Below are positions 27,274 to 40,600 of a DNA stretch of 64,000 nucleotides, in pieces (within the stretch, counting starts at the first letter, position 1; each line of letters starts with the position of its first letter). Position numbers and translations under genes: made by a program. Below the pieces are notes generated by a model. The model worked only from the letters and a program-made list of their open reading frames with translations. It searched no databases and was not told where the DNA came from. Source of the stretch: Cyclospora cayetanensis. Lineage: Eukaryota; Apicomplexa; Conoidasida; Eucoccidiorida; Eimeriidae. The stretch lies in contig NW_020312074.1 in assembly GCF_002999335.1 (NCBI RefSeq), positions 1 through 64,000 of the forward strand, written 5' to 3'.

Positions 27274-30052
27274 CTTCGCTCGTCAGTATTTGACAGCCAG
27301 GTGTATGTACACCTGGCCACGGCTGCTGCTTCCTCCTGTCGTAGATGCGCTGGCTGTTTTCTCGACGAAAGCAACCACAGGCTCGGCGGACAGGGGATCC
27401 TCGCGGGCGCAGACCGTGAAGAGCGCCGAGAGAAAAAGCAGCAAATACCCTGTATATCGAAAATGAGAGGGAGAGATCTCAATGGTGGCCGCTCCTTGGT
27501 GCTGCTGCTCACGCGCCAGAACAGTTGATGCGCGTGTGTGGGGTAGAGGGCTGAGTCGGGAGGAAGCAGCAGACGGCTATAAAACACATTCAGCAAGCTC
27601 GTCTTCAAGCCAAGAACTCTCCTACTGGAAGTACAACATCCACGAGGCCCCGATAGACAACGGCCGCTTCCCCGCGGAGTCGCAGTTTACTCTCACAGGA
27701 CCCCGGTGCATGCGGCAGCAGCCACCACTGTATAGGGCTGTCTTTTAGCGTTGCTGCTTCGATATTTTGCTTGGGTACAAGTTGTCATCCCCTTTTCACA
27801 TTTTTTCGGGAACAGGCATACAAGTCTCTTGGACAGGAGCGATGGAGTGGACACATGCTTGGCCGCTGCCTAGTGACTCTTCCACCCAAAATAAGGTCGC
27901 TGCCACCTTACAGCACCACGACTGCAGAATGGTGTGTCTAAAGCGTATTGGCAAGAAAGGCACCTCAGGTTTTTAATCGTTGATGCCCCTTCAAATAATT
28001 AGGGGAAGCATGAGAAGCTGTTCCCTAATTTGCAAAAGATTCGCGGAGCGTTCCTCCTGCACCATACTTCGCTGCCCGCACTACAACACTGATATACGCT
28101 TATGCAACGAACATCTAGTACTGCTGCTGAATGCATTAAAATACCTGCTGGTCCGGCTACAAAACGTCTGGATGCGACTAATTCCCTGCATTGAACGACA
28201 GCCGGACGCTCTACACCGAGAGCTTACAAAAACCTTGATTTAGTTGGATGCCATCTCTTCCCAAACATGTGCTTGGCTTCAACCAATTCATTGATAGTTT
28301 GATTGTATTTGAGAACACCTAGGTCATCAGCCAATGTGAACCCATTACTCCCACGCTTGGTGAAAGGGTGGAACGATGTATCGAAGCACTCGGCAAGGAG
28401 ACATCAATACCAGACTCAGTGCGAGCCGAATAGAATGTTATTGAGTGGTTTCCAAGATATCTCCCTCCCTCCCCTGCCTGAACCCATCAGATTCACGACT
28501 TCCGGGAAGAAGGACGGCTACGTTGCGCAACGCTGCACCCCGTCAGCACTTCGATAAATCGCACCTAGTGGCACATAGCCCTCTAGACCACATGCACGTA
28601 AACATTGCGCCTTTTTGTATCCAACTATCAGCACTGCGATTAATAATGAATGCGAAGAGAGAGGCTAGTTAATTCCTCACGAATTATTAGTGGAAAATAA
28701 ATGGTGTAGTACAACGTGCTTTATTTAGTGTAGCTTGTCCTTGTTCGCTTTGTGGCCCTCTCCGTTGTAAACACATGCCCTCAAGTTCCGTCGCTGTATA
28801 TTGAGGTGGTTCGCATCCGAAAAGCGCCAGAGCTCTTGCCGTGTAGCTACTTCTCAGAATTTCAGAGACGCAAAAACAGTGCAAATGAGGCTACCTGTGT
28901 GCATCAACCACCAAAGTGGAATAGTCAGGAAGAAAGACACTCGCAAAGCCAACGAAGAATGCATGACCAGACCAACAGGTCCGGGAATACCCGATGGCTC
29001 TTGCTCGTAGGAGCGCCGAAAGTTGTGAGCTTCCCGCTACGAAAAAACAGAGGACATGTGAAATAAAATCGAACGAAGCAAAGTACAAACTACTCAAACA
29101 GTGCCTTCGAGCCTCGGAGAGCAGCCACCGCATGCAAAGAGGTCCGGATTCATGCAGTGTATTCTATTCCAAAACCCCAGAAAGGCTTAAGAGGAAACGC
29201 AGAGAGAACATACCTGAGAGTACCTGCGCATTTATCTGAGTATGTAGAGAACACACAGTGATAACCGGCAACTTTGCAAGCAGTACCCACACAGGAAGGT
29301 GGCTATTAGGCAGAGCATGCGCTGACAAAGACAACTACCGGGTAGAATGAGAAAACTGGGAATACAGCCTTTGTCGAATAGCACTTATCAGAGCCACAAA
29401 TTGTCCCGCAAGCAATGAAGCCCCTACCCCTCCCCCGTCAACCACTAAGGTTGACTTTTCCCAGCCCTGTTCACTAGAAACTGCCATTGCGTGCGTCTTC
29501 CGAGTTTATTCGTCCTGGAATACAGCAGTTTGATGGCTCCCTGTGACACCTCCACCGCCAAACAGGTCACTTGCCTGCGCTGCAGAGACCATCGGTAGTC
29601 AGAGGGTTGTGCAGCTTCTCGAGGAAGTCAAGATTGAGGGCTGCCCAACTATTATGGAAACCATGGAGTACGAAAAAAGCAATAGCTTATAAGGAAATGG
29701 CACACAGTTCTAGCCGCATAGCCGCAATCTCTTTCGCGTGATGTCCTGATACACCTTGTAAAGCCTGCACACTCACCATGACCACACTTCCAGCCTCGAA
29801 ACACACAACCGACCACCGCTTATCCTAATTCCGTTCTTGATTCTTCTTCGGTCTTCCGCGTACAGTTGGGTGGACCGACCCACTGTTTTCTCAATTTCCT
29901 TGGTGCGAAGGGTGGTTGCGGGCCCCATACTAGTTCAAGCCCGGATCGAAGGTTGTTTCTCAGTATAGGTCGGGGATATGGGATAGCAACAGGTAGACAA
30001 ATATACTAGCGTATCATGGGCACACGAAGGATAAGGACTAAACTCGAGCAGG

Positions 30053-32135
30053 CTAACTGGTGGCTTTTAGCACAGAGTAGCGAATCATGCAGAAGGGTAT
30101 GGCCGATGAGCTCTCTCTGCCCAAGTTCTTCAAGGTGCTTCTTGGTGGTAATCGTATGTTAATGTGCTGGCGGATCACACAGGCAGGCCCGAACGCGCTG
30201 ACAGTCGTTCTATCCTGAATCACAATAATAATTCTGAGGGAGGGGCCGTTAAGGTTGTCGACACGAGTTGAAATTAAGTGTGCGACTTCCTGAGCCATGA
30301 CAGAGCTCGAGCAAAGAGTGACGTAGGCATATTTGCTAAGCCTGTCGACAGTAACGTAGATGCTATCCTGACGCTTAACCCCCAGCATTCGGGCGAAACG
30401 GTCCATAGGCGCAAAGTTTCAATTCCTTTCAAAAGGAAAATGCCTTTCAAGATGCCGGGGTTGGGAGAATTGCATGGCGTCAGCTGCTGAGGATCTGTGC
30501 CACCGGACGCATTCCACGGCACCAGAAACGGTAAGAGCGCTTTCACACGGGTTTCAGACCTACCATGACTCAAATTAACAGGATCACGTGCTTTGTATAG
30601 ACCGGAAAAAGAAGAGGAAGTCGAAATGTACAATTGACGGGAACTCGGCCTTGTTTTACTCCGCAATAGGCCATCCTTCACTTGACATTGCTCCACCTAT
30701 TGGACATTCAGAAATTTGGCCGTTGTACCTGATACATGGGTGTCTGTGGACCATCACAGTCAAGAACGGTGACGCTACGCAATAATGAATTACTGGCGTA
30801 TCGCAAGAGCTGATCGGTCCCCATGTTGGTGATCCCTGAAAAGGGTTCACTGCAAAGTTGTACTACAAGGGGCGACCAAGCTAGTGAACAACCCTAGAGT
30901 TCAAAGATATCCTCAAAGCTCTCTCTAAGGTTTAAAAATGACTGATTGTTGGTTTTAGGACAGTAGGATGATACGGCTTTGAGCACTTACTTCACACCCT
31001 ATAACGCCACATGGACCTCCTTTTCTCAAACTGAACAGCTCTGCTCGATTACGGTGAGAAGATGGAAACAAAAGCAGTAGTTTAGTGCTTTGGAAGACCC
31101 GTACCGTGCTAGGAGAGAAGCTTACCCCCCGCTACATCAAAGTAGTGACTGTTAGGGAGGTAACGCTCAAAATCCAGCAACGTAAGTACTGGTGGGGCTG
31201 TAAGGTGGCCGAATAGCGTCCTTGCTGCATTATCAGCCTCCGATATTTAGGCTCTTACCTGCGGCTTCTTAAGTAGACCGGTCAATTAGCCTCGGTTCAA
31301 GCAAAGTCGGGAATCAAAATTCAGTAGTACTGTGCACGTCCTGAGGACCTCCCGCCGTCTTTGCAGAGCCGAATCTGGCCTAGTCCATACAGCCAAAGCT
31401 TGAGAACCCACAACAACAATTGTGTATATGAACGCGAAGCACATGAATGCCTTCACATGACACTGCTTCTCCCTCAACAGCTGAGGCTCACCCCGTAGGT
31501 GCTGTAAACTTGCTCTCGAACGCTTTGGTTGGAGGAGACGACGCCGTCTTTGTAGACAGCCATCCATCCCCTCTTTAGAAATTCATAGAATTACCGTCAA
31601 GCGTGACAATGAAAATCAGCTGTAGTATTAGCAAGTCCAAAATGGCATGGATGCGTGCTCGAGCTTGCGAGTACAACTGTGGCCTGCCGTTTTGTGCCTG
31701 CCCTCACGGCGAATAAGGATTTATAAAGCAGTTGCTTGGACGTCATTTGTCGAATAGACTATGCACGTGTGTGATTTGTCGAAATTCGCCAGTGTGAGGA
31801 ATTGGAAGCGTTTGCTTCACAGTGCTCTTGTTCAGTGGGAGCTAATGCATATGTACTATTTCCCATCCCTTCTAGGCAACAACACCCGGTAATGCCCCCA
31901 AATCACTGGTCTACTCCTGTGCTTCTTCATTTCCGAGGAAAATCATCCACGTGCCGCTTAATGTCCTCTTCATACTGTGGGGGCATTTGATGCCGCGGAA
32001 CATACCATGCGACACGCCAACGGTTGGCGCAGTATGGTGGGCTGGACGACTAGCAAACGGCCAGCCAAATGTGTAAGGTGTAGTGCCCTCGTCCACCGGT
32101 TGCCAAAATTCGCAATCACTCAAAGATTCCATCAG
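30053..32135 (-). mobile_element. Decayed Ty3/gypsy (chromovirus-like) pol relic
   Basis: Three fragments occur in pol order on the minus strand. At about 32.13-31.93 kb, YTFGWPFASRPAHH and a nearby VDDF recall the reverse-transcriptase motifs ending PFG..NAPATF and YLDDIL. At about 30.85-30.60 kb, FLTVMVHRHP and SSEGWPIAEQNK recall RNase H (FTV.TDH.P, then RRQARW). At 30406-30053, RQDSIYVTVDRLSKYAYV and the following AHLISTRVDNLNGP match the start of the integrase core (D..L.VVDRL.K, then LHG.P). The third-acidic-residue region and the AYHPQTDGQ motif are unrecognisable, and frames shift between blocks, so it is inactive. No LTRs were found. The integrase part is the best supported; the RT and RNase H calls are tentative. 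Confidence 0.55.
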
Positions 32136-32929
32136 CCGCTGGAATATGTACCCGATCCTTCATTACTCATAGGAAGAAAAACGAGAGCTTAGTGAGCCAT
32201 GTCTACAAAAAGGAGAATTATTTAAGTGGTCACTATTTTATGCAGATAAAAACGCTTACTCGCAAAGATTGATACGGCGCAAGCCTTCCTACAAGCCCCG
32301 ACTGAACGAATTCTGACGAGATCTGTCTAACAGCATGCTTCGGAGGAATTGGGAAAGCTAGTTGAGGGGGCTGTACCAACAAATTGTCATGTCGAGATAT
32401 CTTGAGTTGTGGTCCTGAATAGCCACAGCCTAGACAAAATGCTGCGCCATCATTGGATTATCACAAGTCCACTCAAAGTGTCACTGCAGGCGATTTCAGG
32501 ACGTACAGCGGATCAGCTATTAAACAAGCGGCCGGTGGGCCTTCCGCAAAATGATGGACTGCATAAGATATTAAAAAAGAAACAGCGCAATCTTTGTGTG
32601 TGCCCCCAAGAAGGAGCGCAATGGGGAAGTATAACCTATGCACGTGAAGGCTGTGTCAACCGGCCCTAGCCTGCACTAAAGTCAGCTAGAAAAGCTAGCA
32701 AGAGGGAGCCCCTGATCCTAAGCAGTTCCAGACAGCCCCCCGACAACGTATCTGCCGGTATTGTGCGCGGTATATCCATATATTATGGAACTCCGAGTAC
32801 ATGAAAATCCATAGCGCTCAAATTAGCGGACTTGGTCTGGCGAAGGCAGGCTGTTTGGCGAGCAGATAGAACGCATCAGGGAAACGGGAAGCCTTCACAT
32901 AGGCTATGGCTCAGCGAAGGGGGCGAGAG

Positions 32930-33053
32930 AGGAGCTACAACTGGGGACCCACCACAGGTCAATTATGCGCTGATACAGGCTCACATTAATGGTGAAGGAT
33001 TATTAGCGTCATTTGACCCTGGATGTCAAGTGGATCGCTGGAATTATCATTAA
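32930..33053 (+). pseudogene. Possible retroelement protease-like fragment
   Basis: An open frame ending at 33053 contains ALIQAHINGEGLLASFDPGC, which recalls the I.INGK...ALLDSGA pattern of Ty3/gypsy aspartic proteases. It is very short, lies on the opposite strand to the pol relic, and the catalytic DSG/DTG is DPG. It may be chance. Confidence 0.2.
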
Positions 33054-34678
33054 AATTCTGCCACGCTTGTTTTGAGGCAGAGGTAAGCTTCTACATGCGG
33101 AGACCATAGATTCAGGTTTTCACATTGAAGGATGCTCGTTTGGGAAAGTGCTTAATGATTTTCTATCAGGAATCGCCTCAAGTTCAATGCGAAGTGCCTT
33201 ATTCGTGTAGACACACTGTGGCGTGTTCCCGATACATGCGCTCTGCGATCTGGCCGTTTGTACAGAGCCTCATGAGGCAAATGAACGAAATAGGACGCAT
33301 CCTGCAGCCTCGTGTAAGAGCTAACCTACTTCCACAGTAGTATGAGGTCGTCTCGACCCCATTCTGCATGCTCATTTTGATCCCACTAGGCGCCAACTAG
33401 TCAAGTGATATATGCTTGCGTGTAACATAGCCACCCATAATTACAGATTCAAGCAGCTACGCCCTTGCATATTTAGAGCTCTGTAGCTCAATAATTGCGG
33501 ACGCAGCACAAAAAGCAAAGTGTACAGTGTAAAAGTCACAGTGTGCCTGGTCAGTTAGGTTCAGTGTGCAAGAGGGACGACAGTGCCTAAGGTGTAGCTG
33601 TGTTGTGCAGCGGAGTTGGCTCGAACTAAGAGATCGCAAAGTTGAGAAAGAACTCTCACGGCAGTCTTCCGTTAAGTACAGAAATTGTAAAACGGGTGTT
33701 CATAAGAGTCTGCGGGACTAGGCGAACCCTTCTATTTTTGTGTTTGAGCGACGAATGTCTACGAAGGCCCACTCAAGTGTTTAGAGTGAATGCCAAAGCT
33801 TCGGAGGCGTGTGTAGGACGCCCATCGTCTCAAGTTCACAAAAACACGAACAACTGTTGTTTGTTACCGGCGCTCAAGGCGATGTTTGGCTAATACAGAA
33901 GGACGTTCATCATAGCGTTCCCATGTGGGGCTGGAGGGAGTCGGCAGCACTGGTCGAGGGCTGTGTGTTGGTCTGGCTGGCCAGGCGACGTCGGCGTAGC
34001 ACGCTGGACGATAGCGGAATTTAGTCATTCAGAAATTATTGATGCTGCGAGTTTTCCAGGTATTGGGCTACCCAGAGTTACGGCAGTAACTGAGGCTCAG
34101 GCAACGCAGCCCAGCCACATCCCCTGTTTTACAGCTTCCCAAGTTCCCGCCTGCGAGTGCTCTGCTCCCTCCTTTCACTGCCTGGGGGAGCAACGGCCAC
34201 GACAGCTGCAGCACTCACGCTACATCTGCGGATCACCGACAAGCTCTGCCCTTCTCGCTGGCTGCCGCATGCACTTCAGACGGCACTCCAGCCGAGACCT
34301 CGAGAACAGCCCGTGTAGTGGAGAAGGAAAGGCGTAAAAGTGGCTCCCTGTAAGGCTTGGGCTATCAGTAGGAGGGGGGAAGGACGGACTTGCTGTCTGT
34401 GGTCCCCTATCAACGCATGCAACACAGCGCAGGTGCTGCGCTTCGAGCGTCCATCGGCAGCACGCGTCAGCACCCTCCCACCCATGCAAATATCTCTCCA
34501 AATCTTGAAACCGGCTGCGTAGGCGACAGTCGCCGCAAGTCTTTGCAGTTATCGTGTGGTGTGTCCGCCTCCCCCCGGTGCTCCTCAGATCTTCGAGGCC
34601 CCTCCTGTGTTGCGTCATTGAACGTGCGGCAAGGAGCCGATTTGATTCTTACGGCGTGAGCGGCCTGACGTTCTGAAA

Positions 34679-37600
34679 ATGGCTGGTGAAAGCTATGACA
34701 GAGAGGTGAGTTTCTCCTTGTGACGCTTCGTCGAGCGCGCTTCTTCTCTGGGATTTGGTTCGATATGTGTTCCTGAGTTTCTCCTTTCTCTGAAGATTCT
34801 AGCCACTGCAACTTCGCTATCTCACGCCTCAGGCCGTCAAGGTGGCGGTCCCGTCGAAGGATCCAAAGAAAAACATAAAGAAAAGCAAGAGTGGCGATGA
34901 GATGGTGCGTCGGATGCCCTTTCTTCTCCCGTTCTGTCTCACCCGCAGTGTGTAGTTCCAGTGTCTCTGCGTTGACGCTTTGGCCATTACTTTGCTTTCC
35001 TGGTGACGACCAGCTTTTGATAAGCACTTGTTTGCTCATTGATGTCGGCTGAATGAATAAGACCATGCTTCGGGGTCGTCACTTATGGTGCTCTTGGTAT
35101 TTGCGCTGTTCACACGTCCTGGTGCTGTTGCGAATTGTGAGCAGACGGAAGATGACAAGAAGATTCGAGACAACATCGATCTTTTGGTTGAGAGAACTTG
35201 CGACAGCGATCTTGGTGCGTTGGCGCGCTTCTGTATTCCTTGGTATACGAGGGGGAAGGCTTGAGGCCTCTTGCTCCAGTCAGGTGTATCGGAGACTGCC
35301 TTCTGCACCACCTGTGTGGAACGTTCAGGGATCGTCGCTCTCGCGTTGGAGACGCTTTCCAGGGAGCTGAAAGCTGCCACTTCCTCTATGACCAGCGTTC
35401 CCAAGCCGCTCAAGTTCTTAAGGCCCCATGTAGATGGACTCGTCGATCGCTACAAGGAGCTTCCAGCAGGAACAGATCTTAAGGTGCTGCCTGAAGTCAG
35501 GCAGAGCGTAGCTTGGCGTTGCCTACGCTCCGCTACCTTCGCATCGGGGCCGAGAGGCAGACTAAGAAAGCTGCGCTTTCCTGGGAAAAATCTGCAGTCC
35601 TACTTAGCTTGCAGCACAAAGCTGCATTTCGAGCCGCCGTATGCATACGGCGGCTCGAAATCGCTGCCTGCTCGCGATTTGTGGTTTGTAGAACGATCTG
35701 AACCATTGTGTATGTCCCCGCGAGGGACTGAATGATTATGCTCTGAGAGACTTCGTTGTGCTTCCTGCAGCGAGACTTTGCAATGGTGCTCTCGGTGATT
35801 TGCACAACGTGCGGGGATGCCCGGCGCTTGTCTCTGCACTTTTGTCTGGAGGTTCGTGATGAGATGGAAAACTGATAAGGCTACAGCGCTGGCAGCATCT
35901 GACGTAGAGATGCATGCGCATGCGCATGCATCTCTACGTCAGATGCTGCTTTCCTTCTGCTGGCCACCCACGCTAGCGAGCGAGGGAGGCCTTAAGTGCA
36001 GCATGCATCATCAAACGTTCCGCATGTCGTTTTTCTGCGGCTTCGCCTTCGAAGGCTGCGCGGCGGGAAAGCGATCCGAGGCGTGTTGCTAGGGATGGCT
36101 GCCTGGGTGTTTGTACTGTGCAGGCAGAGTGCAAGGACGTGACATCTTGGGGGTATGAGTTTCTCCGGAACCTCTCGGGGCAGATCGCCAGCGCCTTCGC
36201 GGAGCTGCAGCAGCAGGATGCCTCGCCAGCTGCCCAGCAGCAAGAGGAAGTGGCTGCTGATGGCGCTAGGGGCAAAGAAGCGCCTGCCGTTGAGGAGGAT
36301 CGCGACGCAGTTGCACCCCAGACGTCCAACAGAGATGCAAAGGCACTGGAAACTCCGAAGCCTACCGCAGGCCTTGCCTCTATAGAGGTGACGCTTCCGA
36401 CGACAGAGCAGCTGCTGCAGCTGGTGGAGGAGATCGTGCCTTACTACATGCAGCACAATGCTGAGGTTGACGCGATTGATTTGTTGACGGAAGTGGAAAG
36501 GCCGCAGTCTCTCTTGTCCCTCCTAGACGCAAACAATTATCAGCGCGTTGTTGCCTATCTCCTGAGTCTGTCGAACTACGCGGCTAGTGCCGAGGAGTCT
36601 CTGAAGGTGCAGATGGTCGCCTTCGACGCCCTGATGCAGCAGCAGCAGCATTTCGACGCCATGCGTGTGGCGCTGCGGCTGGGAGATCGTGGGCTTGTTG
36701 ACAAGGTCCTTGCGGATTGCAAGGATCCGCTGATGCGACAGCAGCTGGCGTTGCTGTTGTGCCGGCAGCGCGTCGATGTAGAGTTCGAGGACGAAAAGCT
36801 GCAACGTCTGGCGAGTGGCAGCAAAACTTCTCCCTTCTTCCGAATCCTAGCCAAAGAACTCGACGTGCTCGAACCAAAAGAGCCCGAAGATGTTTTCAAG
36901 AGGCATCTAGAGGATCCCCATGGTCGTCGTGCACGCCTTGCTGGCCTTGAAAGCGCTCAGCAGAATCTCGCTTCTTCCTTTGTGAACGCCTTCGTCAACT
37001 GCGGCTTTGGGACGGACAAATTGATGACGGCGGATGGTAAGCCGGCCTTCCACACACATGTGCATGTATCTACGTATATACCTATATATGTATATGTATG
37101 TGTACAAGTACGACACGCACAGATGCAGACCGTTTGCTCTGATTTTCGCCCCTTCCATGCATGCGACGGGGCCGCACAATCAAAGCGCTCGACTGGAGGA
37201 TCCGAGACACCCGAGGGGCCTCTTGTTGCTGCGGATCGCACGTGTGGCGATTCCAGAGAGAGCAAGCCTGTTCAGCGCCGAGGCGTCTACGTTTGAACGG
37301 ATGCTGAGGGGTCGTCTGCCTGCTCCTTTTGCCCCCGGAATCGTGCTATGACAAACGCAGGAGCACTCTCGAGCAGACGCCCACGTAGATGGAATTTGTG
37401 TGTGTCACCATGCGTGGACTGCTATCTTCCGTGCTTCTTGCATTCAGAAACTGCGAGCGTCTAAGGTGGGGCATGGCCGTTCAGTGGTGCTTTTTATGCA
37501 GGAAACAGCTGGCTGTATAAGAACAAGGATCGAGGACTGCTCTCGACCACCGCTTCCTTGGGTGCCCTTAGCCTATGGAACGTCGACGAAGCGCTACAGC

Positions 37601-40600
37601 ATCTCGACAAGCATCAATACAGCAACGACGCCAACGTCAAAGCAGGCGCACTTCTTGGTGCGAAGCATATAGAAATACACACAGTCATACATGCCCACCC
37701 CGCCCTTCTTCAGAACCCTGAGAAATAACACGCAGCACGCCTCCCGAGGTCGCAGCTCCCTTCTTTGCTTGATATCTGTCCATCGAAAGAGCCAACTATC
37801 TAGCTAGGGAACTAAACGTGGCTGTACACGTTGGCGAGCGAATTGGACCCCTTAATGGCCTGTATGCGGGGTTACGTTCTCGAAGAGTGAATGTCTGTCT
37901 CCTCTGTCTGCAATCGGCGAGGCTTGCGGTTTGCATTTGAGTGGACCGTAGATGCCGACGTTTTGCGCGAGCTTCACTTGCGGCTGCACTCGGCGAGTAG
38001 CGCGTGGTATCCCGGGGTGATGCGTTTTTCAGGATTTGGAGTCTCCAGCTGCAATGTTCGGCACGAGTGCGACGCCGCACTGGCGCTGCTAAAGGACCAG
38101 CTTGAGGCAACTGAAATGACAGCGGATACGCCTCTATTCAAAGCCGCGGCTGCCATCGGCCTAGGGTGCGCGTATGCGGGGAGCTGCCGAGAGGACGTTC
38201 TGGAGCTCTTGACGCTTGTAATCGTGAGTGCTCCCTGTTTCTCCCCTAAAACTTTCAGTACTGGGGGCTTTGGCAGACGCACCCATCGGCCGCGCTAGTT
38301 GACGGCGGGATGTATTTTTGTAGCTGCTGCAGCAGAGGCAGGACTGGTCTGGAAGCTTTACTGCTTTCGAGTCAGTCAGTGCTGCAAAGAGGCGGGGATT
38401 TGCCAAGGCTGGGCTGGTTGTAATTTTTCCGTGTTTTCCATGTTGGCTGGCGCCTTTTTGTGCGCTGCGCATGCGCGCTACAGCTGGATGGCTCCCTGCC
38501 TCTGGAGTGTTCGTCCTTTGCGTCGCTCTCCTTGGGTCTGTGTTTCGTGGGGAGTGCTTCGGCGGATGCAGCCGAGGCGATCCTCACGGCTCTCATGGAT
38601 CGTTGCTCTGCAGCAAGTGAGGCTTGGGGGCACTTGGCGGCCTTTTCGAGGGCAGTTTGCGTCCTTTCGTATAATGCTGGAGAGGCTGTGAAAATCCCCT
38701 TCGGGAGTAGGGGACCACGCTTGTCTGGGGGTTGCATCACGTGCATGCTGCTGCCAGGCAGGCATGCACCGAATGGCATTTTCTGCTTGCTGGCATGGAG
38801 ACGAGGCGCTCTTTGCAGCTAGCTGGGTGCAGGAGGTCGCTTTTTGCAGCTAGCTGGATGCAAGGGGTCGCTCTCTGCAGCTAGCTAAGTGCAAGGGGTC
38901 GCTCTTTGCAGCTAGCTAAGTGCAAGAGGTCGCTCTCTGCAGCTAGCTAAGTGCCAGGGGTCGCTTTTTGCAGCTAGCTGGGTGCAGGAGGTCGCCTTTT
39001 GCAGCTAGCTGGGTGCAAGAGGTCGCTCTCTGCAGCTAGCTAAGTGCAAGAGGTCGCTTTTTGCAGCTAGCTGGGTGCAGGAGGTCGCTCTCTGCAGCTA
39101 GCTAAGTGCCAGGGGTCGCTTTTTGCAGCTAGCTGGGTGCAGGAGGTCGCTCTTTGCAGAAAGGTGAGAAAGCCTTTTTGTCCTGCGGGTGCGCATCGCA
39201 GAAGCAATGGATTCTCCCTTAGGCCATTTTCTATCGGTGGGGTTGGGGCTCGTGTTTCTTGGCACGCGCGATGCAGCGGAGGGGGTGCTGTGTGCGGTCG
39301 CTGCGCTGCCGCATGCGGCGTTCTCTGCGGCTGCGACTCGCATCATTGAGGGGCTTGCATGCGCGGGCAGCGGAGACGTCTTGAAGGTGCAGCGGATGCT
39401 TGGCGTGTGCGCCGAGTCTCGACCTGAGGGTTACTGGAAGCAGAAGCAAAAGGAACTTAACAGCGAGCAGCAGGAGGAGGAAGCGGCTGTAGAGGACGGC
39501 CCTTCTTCAGGCAGTGCCACTGCGTCCACAAGAAATCGAGGCGTTGCCGGCAGCTCATCGAGCGGCTCCTCCTCGGGAGCAACCAACACGGCGAGCACCA
39601 TGACGCTCGATGACGACGATGACCACGTGGAAGACATTGATCAAGCTGCTGCGGTCTTGAATATTGCGCTTATTGCATTTGCGGAGGAGACAGGGGCCGA
39701 GATGGCACTGAGACTCTATGTACGTCGCACCCACGCGCTCTGCAGTTCTGAAAGTCGGCGTTCTCGTGCAACTTGCTCGCCGCTGGCTCTCCCGAAACGC
39801 CGTGTCGTCGGCTTGCCCCAATAAAAGTCCTGCATAACAAGAGGCGTGCTGTGTATGTGTGTATGTGTATATATGTGTATATATGTGTGTATGTGTGTAT
39901 GTATGTATGTATGTATGGATGTACGTGTGTATGTGTGTATGTACGGGTGTATGTGTGTATGTACGTGTATATGTGTATGTGGGTATGTATGTACATGTAT
40001 ATGTGTGTATGTGTGTATGTATGTATGTATGTATGGATGTACGTGTGTATAAGTATGTACGGGTGTATGTGTGTATGTACGTGTATATGTGTATGTGTGT
40101 ATGTGTATGTGTGTATGTACGTATGTATGGATGTACGTGTGTATAAGTATGTACGGGTGTATGTGTGTATGTACGTGTATATGTGTATGTGTGTATAAGT
40201 ATGTACATGTATATGTGTGTATGTGTGTATAAGTATGTATGTACGTGTGTATAAGTATGTACAGGTGTATGTGTGTATGTACATGCATATGTGTGTATGT
40301 GTGTATGTGTATATGTGTATATGTGTGTATGTACGTGTATGTATGTATGGATGTACGTGTGTATAAGTATGTACAGGTGTATGTGTGTATGTACATGTAT
40401 ATGTGTATGTGTATATGTGTATATGTGTGTATGTACGTATGTACGTATGTACGTGTGTATAAGTATGTACGGGTGTATGTGTGTATGTACGTGTATATGT
40501 GTATGTGGGTATGTATGTACATGTATATGTGTATATGTGTGTATGTACGTATGTATGGATGTACGGGTGTATAAGTATGTACAGGTGTATGTGTGTATGT

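Larger units (their letters stand above)
27274..34678. other. Repeat-poor segment; no intact gene
   Basis: Between the divergent starts of eIF3e (minus) and RPN1 (plus). Its ends hold their 5' flanks. The middle is AT-richer and free of triplet tracts, with only short frames. Decayed retroelement sequence is present at about 30.05-32.2 kb on the minus strand, and a possible protease-like fragment at about 32.9-33.05 kb on the plus strand. I see nothing nameable in 27.3-30.0 or 33.1-34.6 kb. Confidence 0.6.

Noticed and set aside
35484..35735. Read-through of RPN1 exon 4 past AAG|gtgctg, including a 17-nt GT-AG possibility
   Set aside because: The expected block after this point is found at 35771-35851 (RDFAMVLSVICTTCG), and the read-through sequence shows no RPN1 similarity.
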